In this document: positions 47,791-59,061 of the stretch, in pieces
How positions within the stretch are numbered: position 1 is the first letter of the stretch
How the letters are laid out: each line of letters begins with the position of its first letter
Assembly (NCBI GenBank): GCA_949752795.1
Contig: OX457072.1
Coordinates: 1,550,001-1,614,000 of the forward strand
Direction of reading: 5' to 3'
DNA length: 64,000 bases
From: Hyperoodon ampullatus
Taxonomy: Eukaryota; Chordata; Mammalia; Artiodactyla; Ziphiidae
Translations under genes and position numbers: made by a program
Notes under the pieces: generated by a model
What the model was told of the DNA's origin: nothing
Databases searched by the model: none
Seen by the model: the letters and a program-made list of their open reading frames with translations, nothing else

Positions 47791-49489
47791 AGAAATTTTT
47801 AAACATATAAAATACAACTTTTATTCCAGTTTTTAAGTTTATAATCACTGAAAACAGTTTTATGATAGCTATGAAATTTATGTTACCTAATAATTAAATT
47901 GCTTTGCATATTACATTAATTTTTTTCTGAATAAATACCTGATATTATTACCAGATATTTTCATGAAAGCCAATGGAAAATTAAGAAAACAAGGAAGATG
48001 TGTTAAAAATGGTAGAAGGCATAGATACACCCCCTACTCAAATAGAGATTAAGTTTACATGGTGGTTAAATACCTTCATGTCTATTTTCTCTGGTTGCAT
48101 TTAGTAGCAGGAAATTGATTCTAGAGACACCATGTTTTTATGTAATCAGTAAATACTGAAATTCTCCTACTTTTATGGAAAAGGAATAACTTCATGTCAG
48201 AGTTGGCGGTTAAGTAGATATTTGCAGTTCTTTTAAATACAATCTTAAGAGCAATTTTGAAAAATAATAGTTAAACTAATGGCAAATTTCTCACGGACAC
48301 TAAATAAATAATTCATATCATCAGGTTATAGTTTCAACATCCAATCGCCCTTCTATTTGCTGATGGTTTGTTCTTACGTAACTTCACTAAAATCTGCCTC
48401 CCTATGCTTTCCAGCCAAGCCAAATCAGGCTCACAACCCACAAGACTTAGTTATGGAAAATAGTATATTATGTGGCTGTTCAATTACTACCGAAACTGGT
48501 CAATCTCTTTTCTTTCAAAGGCAACAGTAATAATCCAGTGACAACATACTCCATTCCATTCACACTTGATCAAGCGTTCATCAGTCTCACACAACAGAAA
48601 ATGACAAAGAGGACAAGATAGTTTACCGTCCCCAAAGCTGAGAGGAGCAGTAATTTGAGGTGTATAAAGTCTTCCATTTCAGAATTCACCATTCGTTTTA
48701 CTTGGGAGTCTCATTTACCTAAACTGTTATATTTTGGCTCTGCATTTTTTATACTGACAGGATGTCAATTTTCTATGACAACCTTTAGTTTTACTAAGTT
48801 CGTCACATAATGAAAACAAAACTCTCCAAAAGCATTTAAAATAAGACAAGACATATGCATTTATGTGCATTTAAGTCTATGCCTATCATTTAGATATTAC
48901 GGTGACCACTAAATGAATCTGTATTAGTTATTTCATACATTGGTTTATCTTTATATTATTCACCCTGATAAATAGCTTGCTTTCTTAGATCACTCTGTTT
49001 GTGAACTACATTTTAAGTTCCGGAGAGAATTATTCATGCATATAGCTTTTTAATTAAAAAGAGAAAGATTAGTCAACCTTTTATCACGACATAACCACAT
49101 GAAAGGCAACTTTTAATTACTCCTTTTGCAGTTTCTTCCCCAGCTGCCAAGTGGGGTTTCAGAGTGGATGCAGGGATGAACCAGCCCCTGACCAGGAGGC
49201 CAGTCCCGCCCAGGGTCCCATCCAGATGCTGAGTGGAGGGAGAGGGGCCTGGTAATGCATGTCCTCGGCCCGCGGAGCCATGGCCGTAGGGTTATTCTTC
49301 GCAGAAGCTGGAGGTGAAGACGTTTCATCTCCTCCTGCCGTCTCTTCCTTGTCCCCCGGGAGTTCTTGTCCTTACCGGTGGCTGTGAACAGTTTGCCTGC
49401 TGGCTCCGCTGCCTCGTTTATTGCACTTCGTTACGACCTCCTCTCTGCCCCTCGATGCTGTGCTTGACGGCCTTTCTCTGTCTTTTCAG
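47791..49489. other. Sequence upstream of the first SNTG1 coding exon
   Basis: AT-rich to about 49120, then GC-richer (49130-49480) as the exon is approached. I see no repeat I can name. Non-coding 5' exons of the gene could lie here or further upstream but cannot be identified by eye. Confidence 0.4.
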
Positions 49490-49543
49490 ACGACATCCTT
49501 TGCGGTGCCGCAGCACATGGATTTCAGGACTGCCTGTGAGGAG
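49490..49543 (+). CDS. SNTG1: SNTG1 first coding exon (27 nt 5' UTR plus codons 1-9)
   Basis: Gamma-1-syntrophin is a cytoplasmic adaptor, mainly neuronal, that links dystrophin-family proteins to PDZ ligands. A pyrimidine-rich acceptor (cctttctctgtcttttcag, AG at 49488-49489) opens the exon. Translation starts at ATG 49517 and reads MDFRTACEE, the N-terminus I know for this protein. The exon ends at GAG 49541-49543 before the donor gtaggt. The coding part is 27 nt, phase 0, and joins exactly to the ACA codon at 57049. The start context has C at -3 and G at +4, so it is moderate at best. The 27 nt ahead of the ATG are 5' UTR, so at least one more upstream non-coding exon and the promoter must lie further left, possibly beyond the window. 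Confidence 0.9.
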
Positions 49544-52500
49544 GTAGGTCGGATGCCTTCCATTTTCGATGAGGGGAAACAGGTGATAGACAGGGAAGCT
49601 GGGCCCTCCCTTACGTATTGACGTGGAAAATGGCTTTCCACAGAGGGACGGGTGATGGGCCCACGGCGTTTCCAGAGCACGAGCTGTCTCTGCAAGACTG
49701 GAAAGGCCTCACGGGCCTGGGGAAGCCCCGGGATTGCAGTCTTCCTTCAAGAAGACTGGCGCATGTTTCATTGGACTGAATTGTCTCTCCCCACAAACTA
49801 TGCGCTGAAGGCTTCAGCTAGTGAAAGAGCTGGAACTAATTCTTTTCACATAAATGGTTATAAATTAGAAGACATCTAAGGTCCCTTTCAGCACTAAAAG
49901 CCTTTGATTTTATGATTCCCATATTCTTTAAGTATTTCAGTATTAAGTACTGATGTATGGCGACTCTCTGTAGAGCTGTCATCACATTCGGGGTGAGCGG
50001 AAGTGATGCATTCATTGCTCTTTCAAGGATGTGAAAGGCCATCCATTCAAGTGTGCAGTCAACAGTGCATGGACTTGGGGCCCCAGGAATGCAGCTCTTC
50101 TACTTTAGGAAGAAAGATTATCTTTCCATGCAACATTCAAAGCATTGTCTTTTCACTCTTCAGGCAAAATGCAAATATTCATATGTTAAAATATTTCATA
50201 TTTGCTTAAAAGTTTTAAAATATTTTAGTATGTATAAATAACGCAAGAAAAAAACAGCCATAACTAGATTACCTATAATAAAGTTTAAAAAATCTTCAGT
50301 ATTAGCCTTTGTCAAAATTGTTCTTTTAGTGAAATGTCGTGTGTTAAATTTCTTGCAAAAATATCTTTTTTTAAAAAAGTATTTGTCACAGTAGGTTCAA
50401 TTTTAGGTTGTTCAGAAAAAATAATAAATTACTTTCGTTCCTTCAATACTTATCCTTATTTTTTATTTTTTTATTTTCAAAGTTTAAGTATGGTAATACT
50501 TTTTAAAATACTTTATACATGCTAGCACTTTTCAAATTATATTATATTATAGCTATTTGTTTACAAACCTCTCTCACATGCTACCCTGAATATTATAAGG
50601 TCAGAATGTGTAACTTATTCATCTTTTAATTCAGCCCCTTTCAAAGGTTCATACTTTAAAAAAAATTACTGTTTTCCGAGCTTAAACTTAGAAGCATAAA
50701 TTTTAATTGTGTCATTTCTGGTTGTAAATACAGTACATGTTATCATACTGTTAGTTTTGTATGAATGTAGTCAACCTACAATTTCTTTTAAAGTTTTATC
50801 TTACGTTTTGGGTGGTAAAGCACCCATCAATCTGCATGGATATTTGTGTGAATGAGACAACGTGACACACATCGGAGATGCATGTGGTAGAGACTGGACA
50901 GTGGCCAATGTTTCTAACACATGGTTCACCTTGGATGTGAAAGGCTGTATAAGATTGATTTCCCAGAGCATTTCTTACACAGAATGTTTTGATTCATTGA
51001 TTTGAAACATACATCAAGTTCTTTCTAAGGTTCAGCTGTATTTCACAATGGTGATACCATTGAGGTCCTCTTACCCTTACTTCTGTAGTAGATGTTCTTG
51101 CTTTCTGGCATTGATCCCTTGAGGATCTCACCATTTCAATGCTGCCAGCGTGGAGCAGACCTACTCAGAACTGTCAGAGCAGTTCCTGCATGTCTGCCAC
51201 ATGCTGGCTGGACTGGAAGTGATGCAGGACTCTATGGTGCCCTGAAGACGATCAAATCACCCTGAAGATGGACCGGAATCAAAGAGTTTGCCAGAAATTC
51301 ACAGTCTTAGAACGTTTAAGTGGACCTGCACCTTAAAGACAATTTAGCTTAACTCTGCCACTTTGCAGGTGAGCAGATGGAGAGCTTTTACGAGAATGCT
51401 GAGTGACATTTAATGAATTAGGTAAAAGCAAAACCATAATGTATAGCTTGGAATGCCTGAGTCTAATTTTGGGCCTCTTTCTGAAGTACTACATTGCTGA
51501 AAATTATATCAAAGATACATTAAATGAAACTTGTTTTCTCTTGACCTTCTCTTGACTGATAATAAACTACTAAAGATGAAAATTTGATATCCACGTCCAT
51601 CAGACAGATCCAGATAGAATATTACCACGCAGATGCCAAGAAGTCTCTTCTTTGTGAAGGAATAGAAGTGTGGCTAGATAAGTTTCATTTAAACATCTTA
51701 ATTATCTAATACAGACTTCTTTTTTAAAGGAGCGTTATTTATTGTTTAAAAAATTCTTCTCTTAAAAGAAAATGTTGTAATTATTTTAAGTAATTGGGCT
51801 TCAAAAATCTGACAAGAAACAAAAATGAAGAGAGAGAATACAATCAGGACAAATGCAAAACCCACATTATAGAAGAAATGCATAGCCAGGCTATGCAGAA
51901 GTAGTGACTTCTCCGCCTTTAAAAGTGTCGTCAAAATAACTATGTGTTCCAGTGAACCAACATTCTATCTTTAGTGTGGGTTTTCCTCATAGTTCACTTT
52001 CATATCCACATTCTTTAAAATAGGATCACATCTAGGTGTTGTGTATGAAAATACATATTTCTCTATAACATTTAATAATTCATGCACACTTATAATTTAG
52101 TCTCATATAATAAGATATAATCTGTGACTATGATTCAATCAACAAGTATTGAAAATCCCACTATGAATAAAAGACTGTACTAGGTTCTATAGATTAATAA
52201 TCCTTAAAAATGAAAAGAGTAATAACTTATTAAGATTTTCTTTAGATAACAGCATATAAGGTGAAGTCAGATGATGTGACATGGAACTAAATGTCATGGA
52301 AGTCACTACATGTCATGCCTAAATACACAATTAATTTTTAGGTGAATGTATTTATTCAATGAAAGCCCTGAGTTCCAAATATTAAGGACTCATCTTTGGA
52401 TGGAAGGGTCTCTGAAGATTGCAAGGAGATACAAGTTTTGTACAAGTGCTTGAAAAGTGGCTGGAATTTAGCTAAGGAGGAGGCCAGGTAAGACACCATC

Positions 52501-53849
52501 CCAGCAGGGAAAGGAAAGGGTAAAACACAGTTTGAAACATCTTGTGTGAAATCGGCATTTAGTGCACTGCTACTACAAGATGGTACAGTATAAGGAATTA
52601 CATATCACTTACAACTATAGGCTTACAGGACAAGTTAAATTAGATTTGGCAACCAAAATACAGAAATATGAGGATTCCTAAAAGACTATCGTGCATAGAA
52701 TGGTCTCTGCCTAGTTTCTTGCAGTTTATTATATCTGATATTGAAAATTCCACACTTCAAGGTTAAAGGAACACAGATATTAAAGTTTCATGAAAATACA
52801 GTTTGTATTCTTTCAAGGACTAGAACCTAAATTAAAGAGGTCTTAAGTTTCAAGTAGAAAGTGAGTGATAGTCTACTTTTTAAACTTCCATAGGTACTTG
52901 GTTTATGCAAAGCATACATTCTTAATAAGTTTACATGTGAGGTTTGTTTTTAAAACAAAGAGTAAATCCATGTAAATTCATGAACACACTTCATTGATTC
53001 ACAGAAAACAAGTCAATGACTAGATGTTTAAAAATATTACCTTTTAAGTAATTAAGAGATATTGCCTTTTAATATTCCTCTAAGCAAATAGTCTTCAGTG
53101 TGGGTTTTGCAAAATCCAGCTGCAATGTAGGATCATCCATCAGGGACAGGAAAACAACCTTTGAATGTATTGATCACTTTTCAAGTTTTACGTATGTTTT
53201 ATAATCATGTATTATATTTGTATGTTATATGTAGCACATGCATTTCCTCACTCATGCGTGATGCATCCCCAGTTAAAAAAGTCTGAAGACAAATGACTGT
53301 TATGTTAGTAAAGAAAAAGAAGCTGAGTGCAGGTCTTAAGTTTATACTAAAATGTGGGACTGATCATTATTTGAATGATTTTTTTTATTTTTTGAACAAT
53401 CTGGGTCCACAGATCTGTAAAGACTTTGCAGCCCCCCATGTTTTAGTTTGTGCTGCACCAGTGGCCACTCTCAGTGTCCTGTTGCCCGTTCTCACCCCTG
53501 TAGCAGTCCATGGGGGATGAACCCATGTGGGTCAAGCCTCTCCCGGTATCTGCTAGTGTCCTGTGCTCCCTCAGCAGCCTAGCTTTGGCAGAGAAAGTAT
53601 CCATCAGGCCCAGAGTGGTTTCTGTCTCATTTTTCCCTCACTGGCCATCACTCTGATCCATGAAGAATGGCTGGTTCAAGATGGGGTGGTGTCCTTCTCA
53701 GAACTCTCTGCACTCCCATAAGGAGATGCTTGGTAACCAAAGTGCTACCTGGTGAAAGACACGGATAGCCTTGTCCTCGTATGTGGGAAGACTGGGGGAG
53801 GCATCCCCTCAAAGACCTCTGCGTGAGGGGACCAGGGCCAGGGGATAAG

Positions 53850-53990
53850 AGCCTGGAGCCTGGAGCCGGGCAGCCCGGGTTCAAATGCTGACTTTCACCC
53901 ATCTCTGCGCCTCTGCTTCGGTCCTGTCCACGAGGATGGCTGCCCTGGGTTATCAGAGTCAAGGGGATTAATACTTCGGGGCACACAGTA
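53850..53990 (+). mobile_element. MIR fragment
   Basis: 'agcctggagccgggcagcc' with 'cgggttcaaatgctgacttt', then 'ctctgcgcctctgcttcgg', follow the MIR core order. The minus-strand ORF over it is incidental. Confidence 0.65.
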
Positions 53991-54916
53991 CGAGTAAGTG
54001 AGATATATGCCCGCCTTTCACAGTGGTGACGCCAGTCCAGCAGTGCTGCTCTGAGCCAGGGGGCGACCCAAATGGATTTTACCCCTCTTCTTCCATCCAC
54101 TGTAGCAGCTCCGGGTCTGATCCAGTTGCTTCCCGTCCCCAAAGTTTCCTGCTCAAGGTTTATGTTTCTGCAACAGTAACTATGTTCTCACTTCCCCAAT
54201 CCCTATCCATCTTCTTCTCTGCTGTAAGAAATATATTCATAAGACCTAACTCTAAACGTTTATGTTATGTCACTGCTCTTAGATTCCTCCATGGCACCTC
54301 CCGCCCGGTCACACGCTGGGCACACCATACAGGGACCTGACCGCCCCGCCCCCTGCCCTACTGGCGCGGCCCCTCCCACATACCACGGGCTCCGCCTCGG
54401 GGCTGTGTTCTCCAGCATCCAGGGACCATGCATTCTCATGCTTCTGTATGTTCACTCAAGTTTTTGCCTTTGGGATAAAATTACTTTTACCTTCTCTAAT
54501 TATTGTTTTCTCGATTTATTTTTTCAAGACAAGCCACACATTTTTCTATCTACAGAGCCTCCTCTAGTGCCCCTTCTCTCATGAATATTTAAGTCCTTTC
54601 TCTATGTTGCTCCTGTATCAAGTGCTCCAATATCATACTGCATGTTATTTGTACAGGTACATTTTTAGAAGTAGGAACACTCTGAGGCCAAAGATGATTG
54701 TCTAATTCATGTCTGACTCACTTTTAATGTTACACAGTATTGGCAAAGTGGATGTGTGTGTCGGATTTTTAATGTATTTTCATGTCCATAAGCTGAATTT
54801 TCATAATAGAATAAATGTAACATCTGTAATGCCTGGAAAATGTATTTTAATGTGAATGTGTTGTTAGCTTCATTATCTCTCAGTTTTTTATTTTCTCCAA
54901 ACAGCTATGTATTGGT

Positions 54917-54967
54917 ATATCTATATCTATCTATATATATATAGATACAGATATAGATATAGATATA
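54917..54967. repeat. AT-rich TATC/GATA inverted repeat
   Basis: A tatatctatatctatc arm is followed by tatatatata and then gata-type repeats, the reverse complement of the first arm with minor differences. A long hairpin or cruciform is possible. Confidence 0.8.
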
Positions 54968-56329
54968 TTTAATTCTAACAAAAAGCTGCCTCATTCTTTA
55001 TTTTTCTTCACTCTTGTCCTCTGAAGAGTCAAGCATGGGCTCCAAGTCTCTGTTCTGTTTTCCAGACAACCATCTAATAGTTAGGCGACATTTCACACAT
55101 TACTTAAGTGAATGGAGCTTTGACCATATCAGAAATGTGATGAGAGAACCCTCATAGCTGTGTTTTAGTTCCTCAAACTTTCCCTGGCGATCTTTGCGAT
55201 CTCTTTGATGTGTAACAATAATGTACTTATGGGATCTCAGGGAAAAACCCCTCTTTCATCCACAAGGTGAGACAGAGGTTTATTTGTGATTGCCAGCTAT
55301 TCCATTACACTGCTGGGGGGAAAATGGCTTGGAACGTACTGTACATCTAAAAAGCAGCAAATGTGCCCAATTATGTTCCCTTAGCTTTGATATTATCTCC
55401 TGCCCCTCTCTCCCGTGCATCTCAGAAGTCCCAATGTTGGCCCCTGGCCAAGATCACCTTGTAAGCATGAGAGACTTTTCCACGCGAAAAATGTACAAAA
55501 ATTGTGTCTGTATTAAGGAAAATATAATTTGCTTTTGCTGACATTCTTTTGTCTTTTAGACATACGCACTTGAGTTAAGCTCTGTGGTAGATTAATGGAT
55601 GAGATTTAGGAGCCCCAGCTATGCATAGCCTCAGAGGAGGGACTGATGCCATCATGGTTCCTGGCAGAGCTTGTTTTTCCTGAAAAGATATTATAACACT
55701 TACAAAATAATTACAGACCAATTTAACATTGTATATAATAGAGGGTATAATGGTATGTATTTTCACATGGGAAAAAGCAATTTACGGGAAGAGTTATCTC
55801 TGGAAGTTGCGGTATCTAAGTATATTCTCATCAACATTATGGCACATCCTTTTAAAGAAACAACCCCCTAGCAATCCACATATAATTTATATTCCAAGGG
55901 AAATTCTCATATTATTTGCTTGGGATTTTGTGCTCATTAAATAGTAAGGATAAAAATGTGTTTCTATGTACTTCTCCCTTTATCCAAATTAAGAATGGCT
56001 CAGTGGTTATTAAATGAAAATGTAATTTCCAAGGTAGTCATTTTTTTTGTTGACTTTTTAGTTCAGAGTAACAGCCAGCGATTATATTGCTTCAAAAGAA
56101 TTTCCATTTGCATCTCTGATAAATGGGACCATAAAGTGCCCTTGCTAAGGAGAATATTTCCATTTACCTGGTGAATATTATAACCCTGACCTGCTTCAGG
56201 AGGGACAAGATGTGTGGACTCCCTCTGTGATCACTAAGCTGATGGTTTAAAGCCATGCAGTACAAGTTTGGAAATATTCACAGGCTCTTTTCACAATTCC
56301 CAGAAATGTGTGAGGCAAAAACAGTGGAA

Positions 56330-56440
56330 AGGGAATCAAAAATCTGGGGTCTCAAGCCAGGCTGTGTCTTAATTAGCTGTGTTAATTTAAGCAGTTCTTC
56401 ACCTCTTTATCCCGGTTCCCTCCTCTGTACAAAGTGCATG
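56330..56440 (+). mobile_element. MIR fragment
   Basis: 'gggtctcaagccaggctgtg', 'attagctgtgttaatttaag' and 'cggttccctcctctgtacaa' follow MIR in plus orientation. Confidence 0.6.
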
Positions 56441-56519
56441 TGTGCTGGTGAATGGGTTGATCAAATAGTGGAGGGTAGAGAAGATAAGAAGGTATGTTTT
56501 TACAGGTTTAAAATTCTGT

Positions 56520-56740
56520 GAGAAAGACAGTAAGTAGATGAGTGGTTGCCTAGGACTGGGTATGGGAGGATAGAGAGATGGGAATATTAGGCTTCTTTTC
56601 AGAGTGATCAAAATAGTCAAAAATTGGCTATAGCAATGGCTGCATATTGCTACACTAAAAACATTGAACACTTTAAAGGGTTGAATTGTATACAGTGTGA
56701 ATAACATCTCAATAAAACCATTATGAAATTTATATTGATT
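56520..56740 (+). mobile_element. L1M-type 3' end
   Basis: 'gagtggttgcctaggactgg', 'gctatagcaatggctgca', 'gaacactttaaagggttgaa' and 'aacatctcaataaaacc' follow the 3' end of old L1 elements. Confidence 0.65.
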
Positions 56741-57048
56741 GTAAGTATTAAACAAAACTTTCACTGTTTTTCAAATATACTGTATAAACTGTAATCCTTA
56801 CTTTCCAAATCTTTGTGGGGATTTTCTCACATAATCTCTGTTATCTGAGGTCTAGTTTATGTGAAAAGGTTATACTTTTCTGTGTACCTGTATTAAGTTT
56901 CAGACTCATCAGAGTGCATTTTCCCTAGCTTCCAGATGTTATTCATCATGTTTTGCTATAAATAAGCCATAAAAATATAATCTATAAACTAAATATAATT
57001 CTTTTCTCTGTATTGCTTTCTTTTTTCTTTTTTTTTTTCTGTCTGAAG

Positions 57049-57183
57049 ACAAAGACAGGGATTTGTTTGCTGCAGGATGGTAATCCGGAGCCTTTCAAAG
57101 TGCGGCTACACCTGGCCAAAGATATTCTGATGATCCAGGAACAGGATGTGATATGTGTGTCGGGTGAGCCTTTCTATTCTGGT
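57049..57183 (+). CDS. SNTG1: SNTG1 second coding exon (codons 10-54)
   Basis: 135 nt, 45 codons, open in one frame. The acceptor AG is at 57047-57048 after a long T/C tract; the donor gtaagt starts at 57184. The translation begins TKTGICLLQDG and ends GEPFYSG, continuing the MDFRTACEE of the previous exon without a gap and matching my memory of gamma-1-syntrophin up to the point where its PDZ domain begins. This piece is the first half of the PH1 domain, which syntrophins split around the PDZ. One difference from the human sequence as I recall it is Pro for Gln at residue 22 (codon ccg in GNPEP). An internal gtgagc at 57164 could act as a weak alternative donor. The next exon, starting the PDZ domain, is not within the window. 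Confidence 0.95.
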
Positions 57184-57841
57184 GTAAGTAGCTCTTCCTT
57201 CCCTTGAAGTTTTCTGGGTTTTTTTTTATTGTTGCTGTTAATAAAAATGTCTATTCTCAGAAAATACTTAATATTCTTTCTCTTACTTTCAGAGCCAGTA
57301 ATTTTTGTTTTCAGTATTAGTAAGCAGTGTCCTTGTATAAGGACTTGTACTCGGGTCCAAAGGCGTACATTGGGCCCATCTCCAGCTCGGTGTGTCATTG
57401 ACTCCGAGTTGTCGTTATGTGACTAGAGTGACACTTGTATTTGTAATCATGAGAGAGTGGGTTCTACACTTCAACACCGAGGACTAAGTGAGAACAGAGC
57501 ATGGCAGTTTCCCTGCCCTGATCACATCTTGCATCACAGTGAACCTTCAGAGGTGGTGCAAAGGTGGAGCCCAACTCTTGGCATCTGAGAAGCAGGAGAC
57601 TTTAGGTAGTGGTTCCGGAACTCAGTGCCAAGGCTTCTCCCCAGGGGATTGTGCATGAATAATTCCGTGGGCCTCCTCGATAGAATCAAGCTAGGTGCTG
57701 TAGTAAGCTCTGTCTGTGCTCTAAACAGTTAACGTATGACCCTGATGCTAATCCAGTCTCTGAAGGAGCCATAAATTGTCTCAGAACCCATCGGTCTGCT
57801 CCCTGGTGCTGAAGTGCAGCTCTGGAGGACATCCTTAGGTG
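57184..57841 (+). other. SNTG1: Start of the following SNTG1 intron
   Basis: Begins with the consensus donor gtaagt. No repeat recognised before the retroviral LTR at 57842. No further exon seen up to the window end. Confidence 0.6.
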
Positions 57842-58223
57842 TGTTAAATAACAAAATTTTAACTGAGCAAATTTAAAGATCTAATTAGCTTTGTTCAATG
57901 ATCCATGAATCGGGCAGCATCCCATCTGCCAGGCTGTTTAAAAGAAGAGGTTTTCAAAGGGAGAAAGGGGGCAGAAAAAGGAATTTTTTCCCAAAGAATG
58001 TCTTGTTTCAGTGGAAGTTGTCCTCCTAAGGGGAAAAGATGGGGTCTGTGAGGGCAGGAGGTTTACTCACTAGCGCTGACCTGGGAATTCCAGGTTGACT
58101 GGTTAAAGGTGACAGTCCTGGGAGAGGCTGAAACTTCAATTAGGTTAAGTATTAAGTTTCAGTCTGGTGACGTGGTCCTAACACAAGTGATTCCATCTTG
58201 GGCCTTTTGTCTCTTTTTTAACA
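57842..58223 (-). repeat. 3' LTR of the endogenous retrovirus
   Basis: 382 bases running TG...CA in both readings. Shared blocks with 63191-63581 in the same order include 'gaattccaggttga', 'gtcctgggagag', 'gtctggtgacgtgg' and 'acaagtgattccat / acaagggactccat'. There are many substitutions and several indels between the two, so the insertion is old. Confidence 0.88.
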
Positions 58224-58237
58224 ATTTTCCCCTTTTG
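58224..58237 (-). promoter_or_regulatory. Polypurine tract of the retrovirus
   Basis: Read on minus, caaaaggggaaaat directly precedes the LTR TG. This is the expected primer site for plus-strand DNA synthesis and shows that 57842-58223 is the 3' LTR. Confidence 0.8.
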
Positions 58238-58489
58238 CTCAGACTCTCAGCTTCTCTGAGAGATGTGATCAAAATGTAAGGCATGAGCGCCACTCTCAGC
58301 TACTGCTCTGAAGCTCTCGTGGTTTTATCTGATCCTCTGTATGGTATTGACAGGGCATGCTGTTTTGTTTAATCCCTGGGACATTCACGGCTTCGGGTTC
58401 ACAATATCTAAGTTGGTCATTCTCGTTGTTCCTTTTCTTGTATTAGGGACATCATTTACTTGGGGGTTAGTGGCTGAGAACTTGGATTT

Positions 58490-59061
58490 AAAGCTCTGGG
58501 GAAAACACAATTCACCAGGGAAACTACTATGATTGTTATAAGCAAGATAATCCCCAGTACTTGGAGTGCACTTTGGAGTCATGGTCAAGACCCAAACCAG
58601 TTGAAGTCAAATAAGTCATAGAAAGACCCCACTGAAGGAGTCACCTTTTTAAGCCAGGTTGCTTGATCTTGTGTACGTGAGTGTCAACTTCTCCAGAAGT
58701 GTTAATCCAGGTGTAGCAGGCGGTATTGACCACGGCACAGACACCTCCTGGCTCAAGTTAAAAGCTAATCAAGGGCTGTCCTCTTATCAAAAACAACTTT
58801 GGCCAGAGAGTTGAAGGATCTCTGTTGGGCAGCTGTTGTTTTAATAGTGGATTCTGCAATACTTTCAAGAGTTAATGAGAGGTTCCTGATCGTAGCCTCA
58901 TTCACGTTTACTCCTAACCAGGGAGGGACAGCCCTACCAAAGGAAGCAAACCCTGAATCATGAATGCTTCCTGGTAATTCCCATCCAAACCTGTGGCTCA
59001 GGACTGGAAAGGTGCCAGCCGTGGAGGCAAGTAAAGTCTTAAGGGTGAATAGACCACGCAA
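58490..59061 (-). pseudogene. Broken retroviral env transmembrane remnant
   Basis: Minus-strand open segment 59061-58765 (98 codons) ends in sequence typical of the heptad region of a retroviral transmembrane subunit. Past its stop, reading resumes in shifted frame with an immunosuppressive-type/cysteine region at about 58630-58764, and further on a hydrophobic stretch near 58500-58560 like a membrane anchor. Stops and frameshifts separate these pieces, the surface subunit is not recognisable, and no functional protein can be made. The position upstream of the polypurine tract and 3' LTR is where env belongs. Confidence 0.7.

Larger units (their letters stand above)
49544..57048 (+). other. 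SNTG1: SNTG1 intron between the two coding exons
   Basis: A 7505-base intron, donor gtaggt at 49544, acceptor tgtctgaag with a T-rich tract at 57019-57040. It holds a MIR (53850-53990), an AT palindrome (54917-54967), another MIR (56330-56440) and an L1M piece (56520-56740). 54060-54600 may contain an old L2 fragment. I see nothing nameable in 49550-53840 apart from a possible old repeat near 52130-52500. Confidence 0.85.

Noticed and set aside
53648..54142. 164-codon minus-strand ORF
   Set aside because: Overlaps a MIR fragment in antisense and contains no known domain.
57164..57169. gtgagc inside the second SNTG1 exon as the real donor
   Set aside because: The gtaagt at 57184 is stronger and preserves the protein sequence known for the family.
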